From positions 12,392,729-12,456,728 of the forward strand of contig CM049314.1 in assembly GCA_026874595.1 (NCBI GenBank): 64,000 nt of DNA, in the 5' to 3' direction. Position numbers and translations under genes: made by a program. This DNA comes from Sipunculus nudus (taxonomy: Eukaryota; Annelida; Sipuncula; Golfingiida; Sipunculidae). The stretch's first letter is position 1, and each line of letters begins with the position of its first letter. Below, piece after piece: positions 1 to 11,341 of the stretch. The notes below the pieces were generated by a model. The model was not told the DNA's origin, searched no databases, and worked only from the letters and a program-made list of their open reading frames with translations.

Positions 1-769
1 AGACATAGTGATAGCCTTTTTATTAGTTTTAATAAACCATAAAAAACCAGTTTACAAGGACACTGTTGCCAGGTGGAGTAAGACAGTAATGTCAAATGCT
101 GGAATAGATGTGAACATTTGTTAAGGCGCAAAGTACAAGGTCAGCATCAACCAATAAGGCTTTTGCTGCCAATGTACCCATCACTACAATAATGCGGACT
201 GCTGGTTGGACCAACAAGAATAGCTTCGCAAAATACTATCATAAACCATGGATTTATAGGAGTGGAGTCACAAGTCCATGCCCGGTCTGTGTCCTGTGTG
301 CCTGACGGGGCCATAAACCTAGTTAATCCGTGGCACAAAGAGACGCCGCTGATAGGACCCGCGGACCGTGAATGACCGCCCTTCGTTCGAACTCCATTTT
401 CCCAGAACGTACATTAAACATTTGGCTATTGAATTATGAGTATTGAATATTCAACTTAAGCATATAACAATTTCTTAAAAACAATGTGGATATCCCTGCA
501 CGAGACCTTTTCGTTGCCAAAGACGCCAGAACAATCACTTGGCGACGGAGCACACGGGCGATAATACGTGTCAAGCACCTGAAATGACACCGCCAGTGAC
601 AACCACTACTAATCACTTAAATTCACCGTCTTCCGCTCATGAGCGCTCGAAAATGTCAGCATCGGAGGATTTTTTTAAACCTCATGAATGAGAGACTCGT
701 ATAGTCCCAAATGACCAGATGAGATTTTAATTTTAAATAACAAGACATGCTGTCAACAAGAACATTGGC

Positions 770-1040
770 CTTCTGAATTACAGTCCCATCGAAATTCCAA
801 TATGACTGCCAGAGCACAATCGGTTATTTTCTTTCGCGCACTATATCTTAACAAGAACAATCTTTCCCGAATTCACAGGGATGATTGGCACTGCTGACAG
901 CTATAGACCTATTAAATTACAGACTTGTTTGAATTCCAATATGGCCGTCACTGCACAATCGGTGATTTACTTTCGTGCGCAATATCTCAACAAAAACAAG
1001 CTTGATCTTTATCATATTCACAGGGATGATTGGTAGTAAT
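770..1040. repeat. Diverged two-copy direct repeat upstream of the secreted-protein gene
   Basis: Two related stretches lie at about 793-890 and 930-1035. Both contain 'attccaatatg', 'gcacaatcgg', an 'aatatct/atatct caacaa' block and 'cacagggatgattgg'. No coding potential is seen. This is a non-coding repeat of unknown family. Confidence 0.65.
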
Positions 1041-1187
1041 TCTACTGGAGCTACGTTTATGTTTCTTTTTTTTTCATACGCTTAATGGGTGACATAGCAT
1101 ATTTTGAATTATGTGCACGCGTTTTGGGCAGTCATGTCAACGGTAACATTAATTTTTTTTCAAGTAAAAGAGCGTTCTCTCATAAGT

Positions 1188-1490
1188 GACAGATTAATAT
1201 TACTTGTGTTATGCATATGTCAATACAAACATGCATAGTTTCGACCAGAGTAGGGTTGTGAATTATATTTCATCATAAAAGTCAGGCGTACTATTAGAAT
1301 ATGGACAAGCTCCGTTCATTTGATTATGAATGTCATGAGGGACAGATTAATATTACTTGGGTTATGCATACATCCATACAAAGATGCATAGTTTCGACCA
1401 GAGTATTGTTGTGAATTATATTTTATCATAAAAGTCGGGCGTATTATTAGAATATGGACCAGCTCCATTCATTTGATTACGACTGTCCAC
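1188..1490. repeat. Two-copy tandem repeat, period about 153 bp
   Basis: The block beginning 'gacagattaatattactt' at 1188 recurs at 1341. Both copies share 'gcatagtttcgaccagagta', 'gtgaattatatt' and 'ttagaatatggac'. The copies differ by scattered substitutions. No reading frame is conserved. Confidence 0.8.
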
Positions 1491-2268
1491 TTAATCCATT
1501 TTGACATGGTTAGTTGATGTTTTGGAGCATTTACTGTCAGTGTTCACAGTAAATAATTGTCAGTTAAAAGATCAGCAGAGGGACGATGTCCGGTGTATCG
1601 TATGTCAGAGTCTGCGGGCGGCCAGCGTAGCTCACTAACGGACCATGTTACAGAGCTATGTTTACAGAAGGACTTGGCCGATGTTTATTAGCCGCTGTAG
1701 AGCCAAGTGAACAGACCAGGGGACAATTAATACGCTGATCGTTGTGTGTGGTACCGAATATTGTCGTTTGCTGTGACGTATTCGTGTACAGATATTGGAT
1801 TTATCGAAAGTTGATTACAGAGGGAAAGTGAGTGAGTGCCTAAGAGATAGAGACTGTGTTGAACCAGTGGCTTGTTTGACGGTGAGAGGCATCGTGTGTA
1901 CCATGTTAAACCACCAGAACTCGAGAAGAACATTCCTAAAGCCTTGGTCCAAACTGGACGCACGCATTTTGGGATCGTACGTCCCCTGCGATTTTTGATG
2001 CCATAGAGGCCGTGGAGGTCGTAGAGGCAGAGAACAGGTTTTGGTCACAATCGGCTTCCGTGGTCCTTCGGCCTGTTTGCGTCATGTCTGACAGACCACA
2101 TTAAAGACCATATTTATACCATCTGCCTATCAAGACCACCATTAAGCGAACCATTTATAAGACCACCAGTAATTTAAGAACCCATTTTGCTAGTCCAAGG
2201 GTGTTCTTATTACAAAGGTTTCACTGTATTTCTATTAGTACTGTTTTCTGTTTTCAGCAGTGTTAAGC

Positions 2269-2344
2269 ATGGCGGTCGTCACTGCATTGACTCTATTCAC
2301 CGTGATCAGTCTGGCCTCGGCGTGCAAGTTTTTATTCTGTTACA
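2269..2344 (+). CDS. Secreted two-module protein, exon 1 (signal peptide)
   Basis: It encodes residues 1-25 and the first base of codon 26. A hydrophobic stretch ends in ASA-C, a typical signal-peptidase site. The donor is 'ttaca|gtgtaa', which leaves one base and fits the phase of the next exon. The donor is not strong, so this junction is the least certain in the gene. Confidence 0.65.
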
Positions 2345-2913
2345 GTGTAAAAGTTTCTTAATAGAAAGCGTCTAAGCTTCTAAGAAATGTTCAAGCTAAA
2401 AACAAATTTCTGGATTATGATTAAAGTCTTTACAGAGAATCTTATTGAATAGACAGTGACATCAATCTTTCTTTTTCTTAAGTACATATGTTTACTTCTA
2501 TTCACAAATAAATCTTTAGTTATCAGCAACTAATGCTAACATCATGTCACATTAATCATAACAGCAGGTGTAAAAAAATTTACAAAATATAAGTGTACTT
2601 TAAACGTATAAATATACCAATATTTTTATGTTTTATTTCCTAAATATTTGTATATCGGTATATAGTGGGTTTGACTAGTTTTAAATGTTGGTTGTGTGCT
2701 TAATATATAGTGGTTTATTTTTATATTAATCTATACTTACAGGTTGTTGGGGCTCTACGGTCATACACGGTGATGATTCAGTAAACAGATGTTACATTGG
2801 AGCTGATACCAACGTTCTCTCTGTTATAAATAGTATTCAGGTTATCACAGTTGATGGTGACCTATATAAATGGGAATTTTACGCTGCACGCACTGGTATC
2901 GTTCATTTGCAGG

Positions 2914-2967
<54 letters not shown>

Positions 2968-5900
2968 AGAATATTGATCTTTTCTATTATACGCAAAGAT
3001 ATGTTGTGTTATTATCATTCGGCCACAACCAGATATCCTAAATACACATTTATACTATACCATTAAAAGAAATATTATGGTTTCTATATATTATCTATTT
3101 CTTGTAGTACATTAAAAAAATTTGACAATTCGTTTTAAATTTAAAAAAAAAACAATGAAAAAATAATCATTGAAGGTTTTTTTGGTATGAATACTTTTAC
3201 GTTTCCTCTGGATATCCATCAGATGTGTACTTTTGTATTTTGATGATCAGGCATTGTTTCTTCGATGCACCGAAATGAAACCTAATCTTTCCTGGGTCCT
3301 CGGGTTCAAAAAAATTAGAAACATTTTCAATAATGAGGTCGGGTCAACCCAATTTCAGAAAGTCATACATAATTCAAAAACTGGACACCTAAAGAGCACA
3401 GAGACTCTGATCTCCGACAAAAAGACTGATATTTCCTCATGCATCTTACAAATGAAGTTAGTTCATGAGTAGGAGATAACGAGAACCAACAATGTATTAG
3501 CTCTCGAAAATAACTCTGGTAAATGCTAAGTGTGCGTTAATTTTGTATAAGAAGATAATGGGGAAAATTTTGTGTACATTTATCGATAGATGTCTTTATC
3601 AGATTTTCAGATATATTGCCTCATCAGAATACAAACTAATCGGAGAAAGTATTTACAATGTTGAAAATACAGGAAGGACCGGAGGCTTGGTGAGCATACT
3701 TAATTATTTCACTTTCATTTTTTCCAGAAACATATGACGAAGTTCTAATATGAAATGTTCCATACATTTTATAATCCATGTTGATAAGGATGATAATAAA
3801 CATGCAAAGAAATTGAAAAATAAAAATGAAAATTCCTTTGCATTTATATATGCTGAGATGCACTTCCAAAAAAATGTTATTATAGAAAGCGGAATCACCC
3901 ACGGAACTTATATTTACGTTGTACCAGAGAGGATCAATTTATAAAGCATTGATATCAGTAATCTAAGATTGGTTATTACGTTTATTATCAAATAATGCTA
4001 CCTGTGTTTTTAGGGAACACGAATGAATTTGTTACTGATTTAAAGAGCTGATTTAAAGAAAACTGTTGACGTATTCTGGTGAATTCAAGCTTTCCCCGAA
4101 ATTTTCAATTAGGTTTGCCAACATGAAAACACGGAGGGGGGGGGGGTCATGACTCGCCATTGGCGGGCCTGCCGGACATAAACTAAAACGAGCAGCCTGT
4201 GTGCGTTTTCTATCATAAAAATATAAGACTAAAGAGATTATATTTAGCTAATAGATAAAAGTTGCGCATTTGCCTATACAGATGTTCATCAACAGGTTCC
4301 CTTAAAAGAAGGATATATCAAGGAAAGTTATTCCAAATGAAAATCAACACAATAAATCATGACATTGTATCTTTGATTTCAGGTAAACCCTCCACTGACG
4401 GTAAAGAAAGGTGATGTGATTGGGATTTATTCTCCAGGAGCAGAACTCATACCTTTTGATGAGAATGACTGCTCTTTCGGGAATTCACTGCGGGCTCTGT
4501 GCGTCAGCAAAGTAGTCGTTGGAGATAACGTTACGTTCATTCAAGAGGAAGGTCCGGTTCCCTGCAGACTATACTCCGTCATGGCTACCATCGAGATTGG
4601 TCAGGCGGGACAGTTTCTTCTTCGCGCTATACAACATAAGTTTGAAATTCAAAGATCATTTGTACATTATAAATAAATGTTTAATTACATAAGATAAAAC
4701 AATTAATATGACTTTTTTTTTATTTTGAATATGAAATGAACTTAAAAGATGAAAAGGTACAATGCTCATTCTGTTTATTGAATTATATGAGGTAAAGATG
4801 AATTTTTGGTGCAAAAAAACACAACGAATAAACCGGAAATTTTAACTAAACTTATATGGCAGATTCGAACGATTTTTCAAATATTCTGTGTAATATTATT
4901 CGCTCTGATCTTTTTTCGCCCGTTATAAGCCTCCCCGCAAGGATATTACCCAAATAACCGCAAATTGTTGGAACCGTGGCAAAACCGGATGTACATTTTA
5001 AACCCCAAGGAGTTCTTGAAGTTGGATGGTTATATAGTCTACTGGGAATTCTATGCTCGAAGAAGGGGAACAATTCATCTTCAGGTATTGTCTATCTGGC
5101 TTATGAATCATCTGTCATGTGGATAAGCCATAATTATATGAAGAGAAACATACCAGGCATTCTCGTGTATTTTCAAGAACTAATAGAGATATGTATTTTA
5201 CTCTTGCAAAATTGAATTTTCCATTCCTATTTTAGAAAATAGTTGATAACCGATTTCATTTCACTTGCAGGCGTATTACATATACCTTTATCGTTTCATT
5301 TTAAGATCTTTAGACAGGTTGCTGAGAAAACTTTCCGCATTATTGGAGAGACTGAATACACAGTCAATCGGACAGGATGGCAGCAAAAGCCGGTATGATG
5401 GCGTTAATGCAAGAGATATAAATGTCAGAGTAACGAACTATTTTTTTTTAATCTAAACTGATCATCCTGGTGATTAAATTTCCATTTGATTGTTGTTAGC
5501 TTATGCTGCAAGTGGAACTTGGTTCATTTTGATCCTAAAAATCATAAAACATGTTAATAATTTATCACCGATTAATTAGTGAAATAATTATTGCAATTTT
5601 CTATGACACATAATGGGTGCTACGAAAAATACCGCCAGCGATTTCCTTATATAGATATTGTGTGTAATTCTATCAGGATTTAACATATAATGTGGATATA
5701 TTCGCTAACGTTATGTTTACCATGGTATTATTGTCATTACCAGCTTTCTGAAGATTCTAAAATTGCTGTGAAAACTGGAGATGTGATCGGGTTCTATGTC
5801 CCTGGTCTTAACATCATCCCCTATGATGAAAAAAGCTGCTCAGAAGGAGTAACCCTGTACGTCAACAGTCCCCAGGGACGCAGAGTCGGGACGACCTTTT

Positions 5901-5977
5901 CTTTCAGTAATATCTCGAGTGATTTGCAGCCTTGCAGAAAATACTCCCTCGTCGCCTATGTTAAGGGTATATGTTAA
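2269..5977 (+). CDS. Predicted secreted protein with two tandem modules (seven exons, 337 aa), family not recognised
   Basis: Joined exons 2269-2344, 2743-2912, 3603-3689, 4383-4599, 4942-5084, 5306-5392 and 5744-5977 give 1014 nt without a stop until the last codon. The start ATG has A at -3 and G at +4. Residues 1-18 (MAVVTALTLFTVISLASA) form a signal peptide. Two copies of one module follow, residues about 27-184 and 184-337. Each has a WEFYA-R-G-(V/T)(I)HLQ segment, an IFR...(L/I)IGE...Y-V segment, a KxGDVIGxYxPG...IPxDE...C segment and a PCRxYS segment. Two cysteines per module (141/172 and 292/324) could form a disulfide. Each module is encoded by three exons with phases 1-0-0-1, and the middle exon is 87 bp in both. 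A poly(A) signal lies 11 nt after the stop. The role is unknown; an extracellular location is inferred from the signal peptide. Confidence 0.78.
2743..2912 (+). CDS. Secreted two-module protein, exon 2 (module A, part 1)
   Basis: The acceptor is 'ttacag' and the donor is 'ttgcag|gtatat'. It encodes residues 27-82, starting C-W-G and ending YKWEFYAARTGIVHLQ. This end matches YWEFYARRRGTIHLQ of exon 5. Confidence 0.8.
2913..2966. repeat. Compound microsatellite (TA)n(GA)n
   Basis: A run of 'ta' dinucleotides passes directly into a run of 'ga' dinucleotides, immediately after the donor of exon 2 of the secreted-protein gene. Confidence 0.95.
3603..3689 (+). CDS. Secreted two-module protein, exon 3 (module A, part 2)
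   Basis: The acceptor 'ctttatcag' precedes ATTTTCAG and the donor is 'ggcttg|gtgagc'. It is 87 bp, phase 0 on both sides. It encodes IFRYIASSEYKLIGESIYNV and nine more residues, aligning with exon 6, which has the same length. Confidence 0.78.
4383..4599 (+). CDS. Secreted two-module protein, exon 4 (module A, part 3)
   Basis: The acceptor is 'tgatttcag'. Residues 112-183 contain VKKGDVIGIYSPGAELIPFD and later VPCRLYS. It ends with one base before 'gtcagg', as the homologous exon 7 could at 5966. If the donor is not used, the frame runs to a TAA at 4674-4676. Confidence 0.8.
4672..4677 (+). promoter_or_regulatory. Candidate intronic poly(A) signal AATAAA
   Basis: AATAAA overlaps the TAA stop that ends the read-through frame of exon 4. 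Its use would give a one-module short form of the secreted protein. Confidence 0.4.
4942..5084 (+). CDS. Secreted two-module protein, exon 5 (module B, part 1)
   Basis: The acceptor is 'cccgcaag' and the donor is 'cttcag|gtattg'. A split glycine codon joins it to exon 4. The frame is open for 47 residues and ends LDGYIVYWEFYARRRGTIHL plus Q. The first half is poorly conserved with exon 2. Confidence 0.75.
5306..5392 (+). CDS. Secreted two-module protein, exon 6 (module B, part 2)
   Basis: The acceptor is 'cattttaag' and the donor is 'aagccg|gtatga'. It is 87 bp in phase 0, like exon 3. It encodes IFRQVAEKTFRIIGETEYTV and then NRTGWQQKP. Confidence 0.8.
5744..5977 (+). CDS. Secreted two-module protein, exon 7 (module B, part 3 and stop)
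   Basis: The acceptor is 'cattaccag'. It contains VKTGDVIGFYVPGLNIIPYD, two cysteines and QPCRKYSLVAYVKGIC, then TAA. A possible donor 'aagg|gtatat' at 5967 matches the module A exon, so a further module downstream is conceivable, but none was found. Confidence 0.78.
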   Translation, partial: LSEDSKIAVKTGDVIGFYVPGLNIIPYDEKSCSEGVTLYVNSPQGRRVGTTFSFSNISSDLQPCRKYSLVAYVKGIC

Positions 5978-5987
5978 GCATTCTCAA

Positions 5988-5993
5988 AATAAA
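5988..5993 (+). promoter_or_regulatory. Poly(A) signal of the secreted-protein gene
   Basis: AATAAA lies 11 nt after the TAA stop. This supports ending the gene here. Confidence 0.7.
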
Positions 5994-7399
5994 CATAACC
6001 TGTCTACTGAACCATTACCAGCTTATATATTATATGGAGTATGCAAAACCATAAACTTAACTGGCGTACATTAATTTTCGGTTGACGTAAACGTTTCATA
6101 TAGATTACATTAACCGCAAACGGTAATAAAAATTGCATATTATGTTCTCCCCTAAAGCGTACTCGATCTTTATTTAACGCACCATTTACAGGTGGATAAC
6201 ACGGTAGGACGATGGAGGTTCAGGTGGATAAACCGAATTCTTTTCAATAAAGAACAAATGTCTGATTTTGTTTTGTTTGCTTAAATTTTACGTTTACCGT
6301 TTGCTTTTTGCTGTTTCATCGTATATTATGTTAAACCAATGTGTTCAATCATCCAGTATCGTTCCATCGTCTTATTTAAAATGTTGCTTAGCAAACGTTT
6401 TGGTGAGTAAACATGATCAAACTGTTAACTGCATGTTGGCAATGCACGCAAATAACTCTCGTTGTTACAAACGATTTTAAGTAAACACCCATTCAATGTC
6501 GAGTGATCAGTAGAGATTTTGATCAGTGGCTGTATTTGGAATATTTTTTTTTCTGAAAATTTAAATAATCAATATGCGTCTTTCCTCAACGACATCAAAA
6601 CCGTAACCATAGAAACAAAAAAATCGGCAAATCATCTGGACAATCTGGACAATTCAGTAGTCAATGGTGGCATTTAAAGCTAAATTTATGATATGGAAGT
6701 TAAAGAGATTTGACCAATAAACATTCAGTTAACCATATTTTTCGGCTGAATAAATTATCTTAATTGATGGTTTCCAATAATACCCCCAGTGAATATAATA
6801 TATACAATAGGCAACATTTTAACCATCTTTATGTTATATGTTTTATACATACTTAAGCCCTTAACCTGTTGAGATCGTACATATATACATGTAAATAAAT
6901 CCTTTTCATATTTATGTATACTTATTATCCAAAATTGATTCATCAATGTTTTAATCAGTGTGTTCTGCGGAGGTAAATGCAGACCATGAATGGTCTAAAT
7001 AATGTCGAAATACCTAGGTATCTTTTCATTAACACCACTAGATGAAAATCAGCGCCTCCTGATTTACTAGAATTTCATGAGATGAGACATGCAAATTTAT
7101 TGTAGATTGATTAAAAAGAATGTGTCGTCCAAGTACATACATGGTTCTATCTCCAAACCATTTATGTTTATACCACTGACTTTCTCTGTTGACTTATTAG
7201 CAGTAATAATACTATGGCTAATAATGGCTAATGCGAACAGGCACGAGGTTATTGAATCCCTTGTAATGTACCTCTCTCCAATTTTCAATAACCACTGATG
7301 ATAACACAGTTATATGAGTCCTTGTGTAACATGTTAATTCATCTGACTGGTGCAGAAGTAATAGTCCATCAAATTAAAAAAAAATACTTCGTAACGATT

Positions 7400-7545
7400 C
7401 CATCTAATGGTTCTTGAGAAATATGCGCTCAAGATATATCTGAAATTGCTCTGTGACCTTATAAAGTAGACCAAGGTGACCCATCTTTAAAAATTGACCG
7501 AGATTTTGTTGATACAAATCTGTCCTTAGGAAATGAAGTACCTAA
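7400..7545. repeat. Fragment of the 57-kb interspersed repeat unit
   Basis: It shares 'ggttcttgagaaatat', 'gtgacc', 'gaccaaggtgacccatctt' and 'gaccgagattttgttgata' in the same order as the units at 56840-57390. Confidence 0.6.
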
Positions 7546-8142
7546 GTTTAATTATTTTTTTATATACTCCACTAACAAGATAACAGTTAACAGAACGACA
7601 ATGGACGGACGGTATGGGTGACGACATTGTTTGAACTATTTTCAGGCGACTGGGACTTAATAAATTACCAAACATGAAGCAAACTCTGCAGATACACCAA
7701 AGTCTTTGTAATGACAATGCTGAAGTAACGAGAAAATGAACATTGTCCAAGACTGAACTATTTATTTCTGTGACCAAATTCCATATATAATATCAACACA
7801 ATTTATGTGACCAAGTTGTACTTGGTTTTTCCATATACCCAGATGTGCCGGTAACAATGGTGCATTTGCACTGATAGATTCGGGACCAGATGTTTGTTCA
7901 GTATTGTAGTAATGTAGAAGTGTTATCGGGTGATGGCCGTTATTAAAACTCGGTATTACAGCTACGTGTTGACTGACGACCAGTATTGCCAATATAAATG
8001 CAAAATCTAAACTTGTGCACACATCCATGACTATTATTATGCAAATAAACATATGAATGATCCATCTACAAACATTTTGTGCATTAAACTTCCTTTCTGC
8101 GGTCGCTACAGAATTTGTTTAATTTACCTCGTTTTCCGAGGT

Positions 8143-8159
8143 CGGGGGGGGGGGGGGGG
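8143..8159. repeat. Poly-G tract
   Basis: An uninterrupted run of G follows 'gaggtc'. Similar tracts occur at about 4136, 21706, 33174 and (as C) 56010. Confidence 0.9.
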
Positions 8160-10094
8160 ACACATTGATATCTTCATCTGATCGGATCATTACTAATGTT
8201 CAAAGTATCTTTAATTTCTGATGGCAGTATATCGGAAGACTCTTTGTTGCAAGACTTCAAAAGAATTCACATACAAACGGGAAATCAAAATATTGTAAAA
8301 GATTTAATCATTCTGAAACAAACTTTAAATAATTCAAATCAATTAGACTAATTATGACTTTTATCATACAATATTTATTTCAGACAGCATATTACTTGTT
8401 ATCATTGAATACATCCGACATAGCCGCCCAAGGACATGAATTGTATTCTTTAAAAGGATAATACTTCAGACACCAAATATATCAATCTATATTATCATGA
8501 GCGTCATTTACTTGATCGGTTTATACTCTTTTGTTCAACGGTGGAATATGTTTAATATATATGTTTAATATATAGAAATATTAATAACAATACACGCTTA
8601 ATAACTACGGTGGTAGATGTTCAATATATTGGACACAAGAGATTCCATGCGCCTTGACATTTCAAAGCTATCACTGCTTATCTCCGTACACAATGTGTGA
8701 GCGCGCTGCTACAGGAACTCTATACATACAACCCCAATGCAGCAAATTATTTAAATACCTTTCAATTGTTCACGGACATCTTGTATGACACGTAAATTAA
8801 TTATTTGTCATAAAAAAACTACTTGGGGTTCAAAATTTTTCATGAGTAAAATCTTATTTTATTAGTAGTATTTTAAAAATAAAGAGGCATTACAATAGAG
8901 GGGGAAACACGACGTCCACTGTCACAGTTGTCGGACAAAATTGCCAATTAGCATTCCAACTGGCGCATAGCTAATGTTGATCCTAAATGGGTAATATGAT
9001 CGTATAATAGGTTTCGTGACGGACGCGAGGGGTATTTCATTGTAAATATGCCACAAACATCACAAATATAATTAAAATACGTGTTAATTTTAATAGTGTG
9101 GACCGTTATAAAAATAAGAGTACTTATTTTTCGTTGGTGAATATTATTTTAGTTAACATAAACACTAATATACTGCATGAAAATACCTCTTTAGGGTTAA
9201 TTTGCACGAACAGAGACACCATTCTACTTAAATCAATACACCTTCATTCAGTGACACTATCGGTATATTATTGCAAGTGATATATTATCATGCAACCTGT
9301 ATTTGTAAAATAAACAAAAAACAATCTGGTGATCTATCATTTCTTTTAATATTTGGTTTATATACAACACATATTTTATAGGTTGCAGTGCACCAAGTTG
9401 TACATATGGTCAGCAAGAGTAGATACACAATATCTGAAATGGCAACAGTTCTATATGATCAACAAAATAGTACTTATATGTGGACCAAAACCCGTAGAAC
9501 TATAACGTGTAATGCTACGGCACGGTTTCCAACAGCCAACCGTAAAAGAATTCACTGATTTTCCTATAATTTCGGTTCATTTTCTAGAATAAATAAACAT
9601 GTAAAACTCTGAAATCGGCCTTAATAACCTCATTTATGGTCATCCTGAATTAACCACAAATATGAATTTGATTGAAAATAACCAACGCTAAAATGCACAT
9701 AAGAAGATGAAAAGGACAATAAATATCAAATATGGCCCGACTGATTTCTGGCTCTTAACGCAAGGGCCAACCCTGAAGTCTTTTTCAGCTGGTGCCTCTA
9801 CAGCTGTCTTAAAAGTACCTTATTTTTCCACGACTTTCCCTATATTAATCAGAGTATCAAATTTGATGGATTTCTAAAACTTACAGAGTTACATGAAAAT
9901 TAAAAAGAACTGGAAATGTTATTTCCAAACATGTGTGATGATATTTGCCCTTTGATAAAATGTTCAGCTGCCACACATTTACTGGGAAATAAACTTGATA
10001 TGATTTTTCTATTCAAGAAGTCTTTAGAGCTACAGGTTGTATACAATTACACGTAAAACAAAAATCAATATGAAATTTTTTACATATGAAAATA

Positions 10095-10190
10095 TTTATT
10101 TCATCTATTATTAGTTAAAATGCAGGAGTTTCGTCTCTGCCCGCAAGACTGAGCTTTTTTTTGGAAACATATATACACGTCTTCTTTATT
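10095..10190 (-). promoter_or_regulatory. VWA8: Candidate poly(A) signals of VWA8
   Basis: On the minus strand AATAAA occurs at 10190-10185 and again at 10100-10095, about 166 and 256 nt after the stop codon. Either could end the transcript. Confidence 0.5.
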
Positions 10191-10355
10191 TAATAAGTTA
10201 TCACTCACTGCATAAATATAACATCTATAACATGACATATGCATATTTGAGTGGGAGTCCATCCAATAGTTATTACAAAAACGCAGAAAGTCCTCTGGAT
10301 ATTTAATATTTCACAGTCTAGATGATATCACCAGTCATGGTGATTGTACGGTTGA

Positions 10356-10464
10356 CTATCTTGTAGACAGCATTGTTGAGGTAAAGATTTGCTGCAGGAT
10401 TTGAGGCAGGTTCTTGGTGTCCATACACATGAAAGCCCTTCCTGATGGCATCTGCTTTACCAGC
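10356..10464 (-). CDS. VWA8: VWA8 exon e38 (last exon, stop TAG)
   Basis: Residues 1595-1629 are LVKQMPSGRAFMCMDTKNLP and QILQQIFTSTMLSTR, then TAG. The C-terminus matches the vertebrate protein closely. Confidence 0.98.
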
Positions 10465-11295
10465 CTGTTTAACCATAGCAACAAAAGCGGATATTAAGTA
10501 TATAGTATATATGATATTCAGACATATCTCATATTCATATTTATACTACTGATGTCACTTTGTTTTCCTTTATGAATGACTTAGTCTAACATAAGAAATA
10601 CTTAACAATAATGTTAATGATTTTTTGTCTTCCTATGAGTAAAATTTAATTCATATGATGCTTACTCTTGGTGATAAAAGAAAATTCCTATATAATCAAC
10701 AGAAAGTATTGCTACTACAGAAGACACAGCTAGATTACTGGACCTCAACTCATCCCTTACCTTTGACTATGCTAAATATAACCACAAACTTCTCACTACA
10801 GCCTCTTTTCCATGAAAACATTAGTGCAACATCCAATAGACGGCAAACTTCTACCTGTGCACATTAAATTTATCAAAGTTATATACTTGGTTATACATTG
10901 CTTTGTTTGTGACTTTCAACGTACCTGTGTGCCTGGTCACCAAGCGAACCAATGAAGATAACATAGGCATTGACCTCTTCATCAGAGGTCAAAATATCAC
11001 TGAATCTCTTTGGCCTGATTCCGTAGCGCTCAAGGTTTGCGTCACTGAGGACGATAACGAAATGTTCGTCAGCCTCCTCATCAGTGATCATTTTGATTGC
11101 ATTTTCCGTTGCTTCCAGAGTGTGGTCTCCGCTGATACAGAACTGAGCATGGGCATGCAGGGTCTGATGAGGAAAATAAAGTGAGATCATATCAAAATCA
11201 TGGTTCTGAAGTGGAAGCTATACAAGGGTACTATAAACTAACATTACTAGGTATAAATAATGAGCTAGAGAGAGAGACAGTGCGACTCTGACATT

Positions 11296-11341
<46 letters not shown>

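Larger units (their letters stand above)
1..2268. other. Non-coding upstream region
   Basis: Apart from the two duplications listed separately, no conserved coding exon is seen here. Short open frames around 1727-2048 overlap on both strands and lack recognisable motifs. A pyrimidine-rich acceptor ending 'ctgttttcag' at about 2256 lies just before the start codon of the gene at 2269. A 5' UTR exon may therefore lie in this region, but its position cannot be fixed. Confidence 0.5.
5994..10094. other. Intergenic region between the two convergent genes
   Basis: No exon with conserved motifs was recognised. The stretch around 7400-7540 resembles the 'ggtcaaggtcacccatctttg...gaccaagattttgttgat' repeat unit found near 57 kb. 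A poly-G tract lies at about 8143-8159. A 96-residue minus-strand open frame at 7762-8052 starts with a hydrophobic segment but has no other support. Confidence 0.5.

Noticed and set aside
7762-8052. Minus-strand 96-codon open frame with a hydrophobic start
   Set aside because: There is no homology, second exon or codon signal; AATAAA at its stop may be chance in AT-rich DNA.
8392-8462. Possible extra 3' exon of the secreted-protein gene
   Set aside because: It has an acceptor but neither frame matches the module; a stop and poly(A) signal already end the gene at 5977.
9392-9510. Short open stretch after 'ggttgcag' on the plus strand
   Set aside because: It shows no motif of the module and lacks a donor or partner exon.
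10903-11184. Plus-strand 93-codon frame
   Set aside because: It is the antisense shadow of VWA8 e37.
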